From positions 3,296,501-3,360,500 of the forward strand of contig BSBM01000190.1 in NCBI GenBank assembly GCA_027924585.1: a stretch of 64,000 nucleotides of DNA. The letters run 5' to 3'. Below are positions 46,301-55,393 of the stretch, piece after piece; position 1 is the first letter of the stretch; every line of letters starts with the position of its first letter. The translations under genes were made by a program, and so were the position numbers. The DNA is from Larix kaempferi. Taxonomy: Eukaryota > Streptophyta > Pinopsida > Pinales > Pinaceae. Under the pieces are notes generated by a model, which worked only from the letters and a program-made list of their open reading frames with translations, searched no databases and was not told the DNA's origin.

Positions 46301-48248
46301 AAATGGGACAACAAGAGTAGTGGCAGTGTAACCACTTACCATCATGTGGAATCGATGCGAGGCCCAGGCTAGGATTGCACCACACCTGCACATGAAACAT
46401 AATAAGTTAAAATTGTGACAACATAATATTCTTACCACGTAACAATGAATTAAAGACCTGGTAACTACATAAGGAGTGAACCATCCTTACCTTAAAAATG
46501 TGCAACCCAGCAACGATATTGGCAAACACCTCACACAGAGTGTTGGTGCACTTTGGGATCACCTTATTCCTAGTTCAGGAGTGAATGCTATGCTTGGAGT
46601 AGGAGAGCTCAAAGGAGCTCGTCGAAGGTCAAATGAGCAACCAAGATACAAGGTAGGGTTTTGTGTATCGAGGTAATACTGGTGCGAAGGGTGGCGACCT
46701 CTGAACCTGGTCACTAGTTAATTTATTTGTAGAGTACCTTGTAAGTATTGGCGCCAATGGCCACAATTAAGATCAACGATGGCTATGCATTCACAACTCC
46801 CAAGTTGGCAGCTGGATCATGATCAATGGTCACGAGTCACTCTTCATTCATTTCAACCCCCAGTCAAACTTTAATGCAGCGAGCCTTGGGAGATGGCAGT
46901 TCGTGTGAGAGCCAACATGGCTAGTTGGAGCACGAGTGAGTGTTGTCCCTTGTGCCAACTGCTGGGACACGTCGTTTCCAAGTGGAATTACCTACCATGG
47001 AAGCAACCCGGGGTTTAAAAATTTGGTTGATTATCTCATTGTCTGCGTGGCAGAATAGAAGTTAGTTACAATCATCACATAATTTTATGTTATGCAAAGT
47101 TGAACCTTAACATTTATGCTTCAACCCTTTATGAATTTCATGTTATGCATTGGTGTAAGTTATCCCCGCGAGTGCCTAAGGTTTGGACCAGTTGTTTTGA
47201 TTCATGGCTTGTGACATGGATTTGCATATGCCTTGGTCCAACCTTGTGTTGACCGGGTAATGTGATTTCGCATAAGTCACACAATGATACAATGCATATG
47301 CATTACGTTACTTTTTAATGTATTATTTACATTGCACTAAGTCCATGTTAATGGCGTGGCCATGTCTTAAGGTTTGAATATGGTAGTTATGTTACCGCTT
47401 AAGTGCTTTAGTGTAAGCACTAGTTTGTTGTATTAGCTCGTGGGTAGACTAAGGTCAACCTTTAAGGTGCCTAGGTTACGTAATTATATATATATATTAG
47501 TTATAATATATATATAAATATTATAATTCATTAAGTTATAACATTGTATTAAGTCGTAATGTTTGTATATAGTTACACCATACCTCGTGTTATAAATATA
47601 TATGTATGTATATATATATATATATATATTAGGTGTAATATATATAGTTTGCATGGTATTAAATTGGTATTACAATGCAATGGTTTTATTATTATCAATT
47701 ACATGTTATGCATTGCTTTAATATTTCCACTTATGATCTAGGTTTTGGATAATGTAAGTGCGTATGGTGTATCAACACTTAGCCTAGTATTTACAAGTTA
47801 ATGCTAGGGTTTGGTAAAGTATTTAAATGTATAGGGTGTATGTGGTACATAAGTATGATGTAGAACTATGTAGGTCAATTTATATCTGCATTAATACTGT
47901 ACTAGTGGTGGATGACAATTAATGACATATTAGTGACATTAATATAGTCATTAATTGAAGTATTAATGCTGCTTACGTAATTTTTCATACTATTGCAAAG
48001 TGTTCAACATGATGTCATTATACTTTTGGTGGATATTTGAATAGGCAGCTAACGCAGTGATGTATAGGCAAGTTTCCATGATTGGCACTTGTATGAAAAG
48101 CGATAGAAGTTATAATGATGTTTAATGCACATACTTTCAAAATATTACTAAGTAGGATGTGACGACAACTAGTATTTATAATTCCGCATTTATTGTTTAG
48201 TTAGGATCTTTTACAAACAAAAAAAAATCACGTAGAAGAGACGTGACA
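43366..48248 (+). mobile_element. Possible very long LTR of a gypsy-type element
   Basis: TGTAATACCCC at 43366-43376 is a typical gypsy LTR start. ...GACGTGACA at 48240-48248 is followed by ATTGGTATCAGAGC, a typical LTR end plus primer site. If both belong to one LTR it is about 4.9 kb, non-coding throughout. The second LTR is not in the window and no TSD can be tested. The interval has no credible ORF; it contains AT-rich stretches and TA microsatellites at 47484-47640. The two ends may belong to different elements. Confidence 0.35.
47484..47640. repeat. TA-rich microsatellite
   Basis: Runs of (TA)n at about 47484-47520 and 47596-47640, with TATG interruptions. Confidence 0.9.
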
Positions 48249-48250
48249 AT

Positions 48251-48262
48251 TGGTATCAGAGC
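48251..48262 (+). promoter_or_regulatory. Primer-binding site (tRNA-iMet type), plus strand
   Basis: TGGTATCAGAGC, two bases after a CA that could end an LTR. Only about 60 bp of internal sequence follows before a CACTA-type terminus at 48322. Confidence 0.75.
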
Positions 48263-48321
48263 ACGGTCACTACACTAGGACCTTAGGCTCATTTGCGTGA
48301 ATGATGTGTTTTAAATAGAGT

Positions 48322-49380
48322 CACTACGACAAATTTGACATTTAGGGGTGGTTCCTTTCCACCTACAAAATTAACTTTTGGGGGGATTTTGGATTTGGAG
48401 GCGGTCTTTCCAAAAATGCTCCTAATAGCACCAACGCTAAAAATTTTCACTTTTAGGGGCGGTTCGGGATGAGATCGAAACCACCCCCAAAAGTGGGTTT
48501 TGGCAGCGGTTGATACTCGCCCCCAAAAGCCACTTTTGGGGGCGGCTCTAAAACCACCCTAAAGTCACTATTGGGGGCGGTTCACAACCACCGCCAAAAG
48601 TCACTTTAGGGGGGGGTTTAGAACTGCCCCCAAACGTGGATTTTGGGGGCGTTTCTACCCCCCCTCCCCTCCAAAAAAAAGTTACTTTTGGAATGTTGGC
48701 GGTGGTTGCCTTCCGCCTCCAAAGGTTACTTTCGGGGGTGGTTTGGAGGCGGTCTTTAGAACACCGCCCCTAATAACACCGACACTAAAAGGTTTGAATT
48801 CTAGGGGCGGTTATAGAAGAGATCAAAACTGCCGCTAAAGTGACTATTGGCGGCGGTTCTAAACCCCCGCAAAAGTGACTTTTACGAGCGGATATAAACC
48901 CCCTCATAGGTACCTACGGGAGCGACTTTGAATCACCCTTAAACCGCTTTACAAACATTTGGTGCGGTTATAAACCCCCTTAGTGGGTGCCTACGGAGGT
49001 GGTTCAAAACCCCCCTAAAAGTATTTACAAACATTTAGGGGCGGTTATAAACCCCCCTCATAGGTTCCTACGGAGGCAGTTCAAACCCCCCCCCTAAAAC
49101 TATTTACAAACATTTAGGGGCGGTTATAAACCCCCCTCATAGGTGCCTACGGAGGCGGGTCAGAACCCCCACTAAAACCCTTTACAAATCTTTTGGGGTG
49201 GTTATGAAACCCCCTCGTAGGCACCTACGAAGGCAGTTCAGAACCCCCCCTAAAATGCTTTACAAACCTTTGGAGGTGATTATGAGCCCCCCTAAAATTC
49301 TTTACAAGCCTTTGGGCATGGTTATGAACCCCCCTCGTAGTGACATATGAAGTCAGTTTAGAAGCCCCCTAGTAGCCATA
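48322..49380 (+). mobile_element. CACTA transposon terminus with hairpin subterminal repeats
   Basis: CACTACGACAAATTTGAC begins at 48322, matching the conserved ends of plant CACTA (En/Spm) transposons. The preceding AGT could be the 3-bp target repeat. About 1 kb of subterminal repeats follows. GGGGGCGGTT and AACCGCCCCC, with AAAAGTGACTTTTGGGGGC, alternate to about 48900. They then become a ~110-bp tandem unit with CATTTAGGGGCGGTTATAAACCCCCCTCATAGGTGCCTACGG repeated (near 48950-49370). These alternating inverted motifs are where TNPA-like proteins bind in characterised CACTA elements. The opposite terminus (GTCGTAGTG type) was not found, and no TNPD/TNP2 transposase is visible, so the element is probably truncated or its end too diverged. 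Confidence 0.7.
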
Positions 49381-49433
49381 ATAAATCATAATAAAATATA
49401 TTTTATTTAAAACATCAATATTGCAATATTATT

Positions 49434-49504
49434 AGGGCACTGAGGAATCGAACCTTCAAACTCTTGCTTGTAAAGCAGGCGCTCTACCATTGAGCTAGAA
49501 CCCT
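49434..49504 (-). tRNA. tRNA-Val(UAC)-like gene, probably degenerate
   Basis: The 71-nt minus-strand sequence folds as a cloverleaf. The acceptor AGGGTTC/GTGCCCT has one T-T mismatch and one G-T pair. The D arm is GCTC...GAGC and the loop contains GGTA. The anticodon arm CCTGC/GCAAG has one C-A mismatch around loop TTTACAA, giving anticodon TAC (Val). The T loop is TTCGATT. The T stem has only three good pairs. The A box TAGCTCAATGGTAGAG is close to consensus; the B box GGTTCGATTCC is perfect. The AGGG...CCCT ends recall an organellar-type tRNA, so an organelle-derived or tRNA-pseudogene origin is possible. There is no CCA. Not clearly functional. Confidence 0.5.
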
Positions 49505-51169
49505 TTAAGAATTGGGGAAAGGGGCAATATTAACACCAAGATTGCATCATTTGTAATTCTAAGAAAAGACTAATAATCCCAACATTGTTTCTGACTCGAG
49601 ATACCTAAGAAAGTAGTCTGAATGGCTCTGACCTTATAAGTTGGCTAAACTTGAAAGGTTTCATATGCAGCATTGGTTCAATAAAGAAAACAGTAATACA
49701 TAAACGTTTTGCAAGACAAAGTTGGCATTCAAGTTCATACACATACTCATAAAGTGAACATCTAACTAGAATTTCAAGTATTCATGGATAAAAACGAGCA
49801 TCTTTTCTAATGGTTGCTTGACGGATCCATGTAAGAGTAGCCTTCTCTTAAAATTTATGTCAGCAGATCAATGGGTTCTACAATTGTAACATATTTAGAC
49901 CCAGCTCAATCGAGTCTGGTGATATAAATATCATTCAACTATAGGATGGAGAAATACAAAGATTAAAAATTGCATAGCACGGATAAATCTATAAGATTTT
50001 CTATGATAAACAACTCATAATAATGCATCTATAGATATAGAATACCTGCAACTGATCTAATCGCGAATGATCACCGCCATCACTCAAAAGGACATGATCT
50101 AATAGCGAATGACTTGTTAATGTATTTAAACCTTGCTCCCTCGTATATTTTGCTAGAGGCAAGAGCATAATCCACTAATTTTTCTCTACACCCAAAGTCA
50201 AAATCAAAGTTAATATGTTTCCCATTCTAAAAGTTGTAGCACAAATAAATAGTAGAAATATCCTTTTAGTTACCATTTATACAATTATAAAGTACATCTT
50301 ATACAAATATCATATGATATCACCTCAATTTGTAAGGTGGTCAATAAATTAACAAAATGTTAATGCTTACCAAATCTTAATAATGCAGGGAAAAATACCC
50401 AATGTATAGGATTCTCATAAGTCACTGTGAATGCAGAAATGATCCACATGCAAGATATTCCTCCTTCACTCTAATCCTTGAAAGTTTTCATCAATAATTT
50501 TCCAAAAGTAAAAAAACCACAGTAAGCAAAAATAAAATGAGCTGCTTGTTTACCATACTGGAAAATAACATATATCAAGCATAGTAATTCATAGAGGATA
50601 TTAGAGTCGAATAAGGACTTTGTTCCTTCTTTGAAGGATTTGGAAAACAGAGTAAGAGTTATATTTAATCCAGTTGAGTCATTTAGATGGATAGCTTAGC
50701 TTTACCTTAAAGAGATTGTTAGCTCGCAAATGCTTTTAGGTAGCTTAGTGGAGCTTAGTTAGCTCGAGGAAGGTTCGATCAAGAGGAGCAAGCTCAGAGT
50801 TTTGACTCGTGGAGCTTACACAGAGAGAGAGAGAGGTTTCTATTTGTAATGATTGATCCATTATATTTAGGTTCAGATAAAGGACCATTGTGAAATAAGA
50901 TCGTATGCCTATATTTTTGGCTTAATTGAGTTTATTGATTGAGTTTGGAAGCAATTTCCCATTTGAATCATATCTTGTGACCAAGTTGACTAAAGAAATG
51001 TCTTGAGTATTGACATTTACACAAAGTAGTCAATGGGATTGCTAACTACATTACGTAAAATTCTTTAATAGTGGTCAGGGCAGCTTCAAGAGACCTATAG
51101 GTGATACTCCCAATGCCTAAAAGGAAACCTATAGGTGATCCTCCCAAATACTGTCGAAATTTTATTGAT
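49505..51169. other. Non-coding stretch, possibly interior of the CACTA element
   Basis: No ORF with recognisable motifs and no clear repeat, apart from a short GA-rich run at 50821-50832. It may be internal sequence of the transposon whose end lies at 48322, but nothing shows this. Confidence 0.5.
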
Positions 51170-51186
51170 AATAAGGATCTATACCT

Positions 51187-51713
51187 CTTAATCCTGGCCC
51201 GACCGGCTATGGGTGTGTTCTCAGGGATACAGAAGGTTAATGGTCAACTTCAAAATTGGCCATCTGGGGCATGAGACTAATAATGCAGCTGAGATGGAAG
51301 GTCATCTTCAGGGAATCCAGCTGGCTTGCACCCATAATTTTAATCCTGTTGTTGTGGAGGGTGATGCCCGGATGATTCTCCACATGGCCAAACGCAGCTC
51401 AAAGGTGGAAACGTCGTGGCGGTTGGAGGGCAAGATGGATAATTTAGCGTCTCTGCTATCTCTGGGGCTAGCTATTTCTTTCTCCCATGTTAAGCGCAAT
51501 GGGAACAAGTTGGTGGACCTGCTCGCTAACCTTGGGGCAGTGAATCAATTGGACCTAAGCACCCAAACGTGGGAAAACCTATCGAATTCGGATATTCTTT
51601 CCCGCGATATGATGAGTTACCATGCTGAGGACGGAGGGAGACGTCAGGCGGAGGATCGTACTGCCACGTTATCCATTCTGCCATCGTTCTTTCGCCCTTC
51701 TTTTAAAGGATGA
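51187..51713 (+). pseudogene. LINE RNase H domain (RVT_3 type), 5' truncated
   Basis: GYGCVLRDTEG (51206-51238) is the start of the domain left by 5' truncation. After a stop/frameshift near 51240 the frame from 51213 continues with NNAAEMEGHLQGIQLA (Glu of the active site), VVVEGDARMILHM (Asp), SHVKRNGNKLVDLLANLGA (C-terminal motif; usual form NK.AD.LAN.g). The first catalytic Asp is missing because the insertion begins after it. The protein ends FFRPSFKG at 51713. The function was degradation of RNA in RNA-DNA hybrids during LINE copying. Confidence 0.85.
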
Positions 51714-51822
51714 TCGATGAGTAGTCTTTTCATCCCTTTCCTGTGGATTTTGTTGTCTTCTCACTAACTTGGAAAGGTAATTCTACCATGATTACAAGAG
51801 GGAAGGATTTAAGTGAAGCATG

Positions 51823-51950
51823 ATTTTCCATTAATGGACAGTGCGAAAGGTCAGCACCTTCAGTTGCAGTACGATTTGCCATTAATGGACTGTGAGAAAG
51901 ATCTCGACCTCCACTTGCAGTACGATTTTCCATTAATGGACAGTGGGTGG
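51823..51950. repeat. 51-bp tandem repeat
   Basis: CCATTAATGG occurs at 51828, 51879 and 51930, exactly 51 bp apart, with TTGCAGTACGATTT before the second and third copies. It lies between the LINE RNase H and ORF X. Confidence 0.9.
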
Positions 51951-52594
51951 CGAAACTCTTTTTAAACCCAGGAAAGGTGGTAGACATGAACATAGAGTTT
52001 AGAGATTTAGTTGCATGCACCGTCGTTGTTTTCTTGTTAGATAGTATGGGTGATCATGGTAATTGGGATAGACATAGTGCCACTGCAGGCCATTGTCATT
52101 ATCGGGTGGGAGAGACTTCTCAAGGTGAATCCGATGGGAATTTCTCTCATGCCCAACAAAAGGCACGTTGGGAATCTAGTGCCTTTGTTAGGGATGTTCC
52201 CTCGGATCTCCAGAAAAAGATTTGCACTATAGAATGACAACTTTGGAACCAGCTTGATAAGGCGACTTTGGATACCGAACGTCGTCAGACTGCAAATTGG
52301 GTTATGGACCCAGGAAACACCGCGGGTCGTTTTAGCCTGTATGAGCGCACCATTGTGCTATATTGGGTAATGAAAAATCTTATGGGTTATGCTCTTTGGG
52401 ATAGGATGAAGCATCCGTTTGTAAATGAGATGCTCAGCCATGAAATAAGCATTTTGGAGGAAACTAGGGTTGTCCATTGTAAGCTGTATTTTCTCCTTCA
52501 GTCCATGCAGCTTCAACCTACTCCTGCGCAGCCAGCGGCTTCTGCAGTTCCTCCTCCTGGGCGCTGTCCTGATTTCCCCTACATTCTGTTCTAG
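51947..52594 (+). pseudogene. ORF X of the LINE-like element, copy 2
   Basis: One frame with a TGA near 52235 (GAA TGA CAA, where copy 1 has Glu-Gln-Glu-Leu-Trp around the same place). The product starts near SMGDHGNWDRHSATAGH, has ARWESSAFVRDVPSDLQ, then NWVMDPGNTAG (about 52297), LYWVMKNLMGYALWDRM, YFLLQSMQL and a C-terminus GRCPDFPYILF followed by TAG. Copy 1 at 21473-22016 shares all of these in order. It lies downstream of RNase H within the same insertion. No domain is recognised, and it has no obvious zinc finger or membrane segment. It could be a third LINE ORF or a captured sequence. Confidence 0.6.
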
Positions 52595-52922
52595 GATGGC
52601 ATGGGGGATGTTTAGTGTCTGTTTTGTTGGGTGTCTGTTTAGTGTCTGGGTGTCTGTCTATCGTCTATTTTCATGAGGTTTTGTTGTGCAAAGGAGTGAT
52701 AATGGGAGTCAAAAGGCCCGCGTGCATGTGTTTTGTTTTAGTTTTGCAGTATCTATAGTTGTATGTATGGTCAGGCGAAGTCCTCTTCGGAGGTGATTTT
52801 GTTCAGTTAGGTGACTCAGTGTGATGGCTGGGTTATGAGCTTTTTGGGTTCAGTTGTAAATCTTTCTCTTTTAATTTAAATTTCTCTCTTCTTACTTCCG
52901 AAAAAGAAATAAGGATCTATAC

Positions 52923-54870
52923 GTCAGATGATCTTGGCATCCTCTGTGCTTTACAAAAATATTTCACAAAAATTAGTTGTTACACCATCAATCTGGTATA
53001 CTTATGGTTGTAATAAATGTGTTGTAATTAAATTTGTTGTAATCAAATACTTTCAATATTGTTCATTACATTACCTGCCCATTCTCAATAGTTATCCTGC
53101 AATCAACTTTTTTCCTTCAACAAATGTGCAACAAAATCAATTAATAAAAAAGACGAGTACAACTGTACTTAAAATAAAGAAATCAACACGTTATAATCAA
53201 CGAAACGACAATAAGATTTCTAATTGACAAATTCGTTATGGTGATAACATACAAATATGCAAATGGTAAGTTATATTGAAATAACTTACAATTTATGGCG
53301 ATTTTATTAAGTGGATTAACTATAAGAGAAAGTCCATGTGAGGGAGAGCACTCCCAAAAATTTCACCAACTGATGTTGAAATTCTTCACGAGCATTGCAG
53401 ATATGCCTATAGTCTGGACTGTCTGATTAGTATACACATTTTGTATACAAATTCTACTTTAAATTCCATTATGTTGTCCTCCTTTTCAAGTTTGTGTATA
53501 ATAACTTTTTCGTTTCATTCAAAATAATTAATAAAAACTTTAATTTAATGATATTAATTTACTTAATACCTAATAATATAAGTGCTCATAAGGGCAGACT
53601 AACGAGAATAACAAACACCACGCGTCAGAGGAATTTATTTGTTTGAACTCTTAATCGACATGGGTTGTTGGAGAATTAGTTGTGTGGTATCTCGGCTTTA
53701 TGGAGATTTTAGTGCATTTGTTGGGTTTGTTCTGAACATTACTAATAAAGTTATCCTGTTTTGAGATATTTACCAAATTTCAATGAGCTGCAATTACGGT
53801 TTCAGATATACAATAGTAGCTTGAGATTTTCTTTGTGGTCTGGACAGAAAGAAATCTCTACTTTTTACAGTCTTTCATTGCAATTACTATACTATGGGAA
53901 ACTGTCAGGCTACAGATGCTGCAAGTGTTATTATTGAACACCCATTTTATTATTAGAGAACTATACAAATTATCATTATATTGCTTTCCATTGCAAAGAC
54001 CTACATATATCATGACAAAATGGTATTTTCATATAATCGATTGATAGATATGTAAAAAAAAACATAACATATATGAAATTCTAAAAAAACTAAATGAAAA
54101 TACCTGAATGAGCTTCTCTTGGTTTCAAGAATATATTATTCTCTAGTAAATAGGGCCAACCATGTGAAGTTTGAAGCTCATATGGCCCCTCCCCCCCCTC
54201 ACATCACTCTCAATTCCCCACACCCAATCTACCTACTGTAAAAATAAATGAAAGTTACATAACGCAATAAAACAGATAAGATCCATGCATAAACAGTAGC
54301 AAAACAAAAAACATATGCATGAAAGGTAAATCCAAGTAATAATCTAAGATGTATACCTCATTTTCAAATCTGTCCAATCCCTTTTTTTGGCCATTTGAAA
54401 ATAAAACAACCCAATTTCTCGAATTGGCCTCTCAACTTCCTTCCAATATACGGTTACTGCGAATATTCCTGTAGTACAACCATATGCTTTCCAAAATAGC
54501 CTTTACCAGCACATAACAACCATATATTACACCATACAAGCTTCCACCTTATAATAACCAAATCCAAACATCAATTACATAATATTTTGGTTTTAACTTG
54601 GAGCCGAGATAAGAATTTTGGGGAAGCTATAGCCTTGATGTTGATCAGAGGATTAAGTATAAACGAATGTGCCTGCAGTGATGATTAACTCCTATAGACA
54701 ATTTAGATCAAAAGTGGGGGAGATCAACAGTCATGAGCCTCTGTCGCAGAAAAAGTTGAAGGTCTTTTAAATGCTGGCAGGGTGCTAGCCTGCGGGAAGG
54801 TCAAGGAAGATCGATGGTGGAAGGCTTAGATCAATGGTCAAAAAATTGTTCGCGATTTAAACATGAGCAA
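52923..54870. other. AT-rich stretch, nothing recognised
   Basis: Short frames (for example 52928-53227 and 53835-54044) lack motifs. No RNA gene or repeat is seen. Confidence 0.5.
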
Positions 54871-55393
54871 AAAGGGTTATGATTCAAATCCGTGAACTTT
54901 TGATAAAGTTCAACATCTCCCAATGGTGCAGATCTAGTGAGATGAAGATCGACGGCTCGGGATTAGTTCATGGATATGACTTGCGTGTGAAATCAATAGA
55001 CCCAAAATTCGCGAACTCGGTAATGGGCGCATACAGGGATGGTAAAGATCCAAGAGGAGAGTGGATCAACGGTTGAAAATGTTTTTGCAGATTAAAGGTG
55101 TTTTCGAGTTGATATGTGGCATGTAAAGGTAAAGGAGATCTATGGATGAGAGTTGATCATATGGATAGACACCTAATGTGACTCCGTCTCTGTCATAGCT
55201 GTAAGGGTGATATGTCATTTTTATATTATAAAACTCCCGTCTGCACGAAGATTCGCATCCCAGTTGATTTGTGTGCATTGGAAAGTGAAAGGAGCGGATC
55301 GTTCAGAGTCAACCAGCCAACCAGAGACTCAAAAGCTCCACCTAGTTGTCAACCGACCAGGTAGGCCATCCACCTCCACCCTAAAATATTTAA
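54871..55393. other. Sequence upstream of the 55394 frame, nothing recognised
   Basis: It contains recurring GATC(A/C)A(A/T)GG and GATCTATGG phrases but no clear gene. It could hold the leader of the pseudogene at 55394. Confidence 0.4.

Larger units (their letters stand above)
51185..52907 (+). mobile_element. 5'-truncated LINE insertion with 15-bp target duplication
   Basis: The 15-bp repeat AATAAGGATCTATAC occurs at 51170-51184 and 52908-52922. The 1.7 kb between starts in the middle of an RNase H domain and ends ...CTTACTTCCGAAAAAG. Long target repeats and 5' truncation are the marks of target-primed LINE integration. It contains RNase H, a 51-bp tandem repeat and ORF X. A long poly(A) is lacking; the 3' end is only A-rich. 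Confidence 0.85.

Noticed and set aside
49434-49504. Fully functional nuclear tRNA gene
   Set aside because: There are two mismatches in the T stem and one each in the anticodon and acceptor stems, which makes function doubtful. It is kept as tRNA-like only.
54879-55076. Small ORF before the 55394 pseudogene
   Set aside because: 65 codons with no motif. The region contains recurrent GATC-type phrases and overlapping short frames on the other strand, so coding is not supported.
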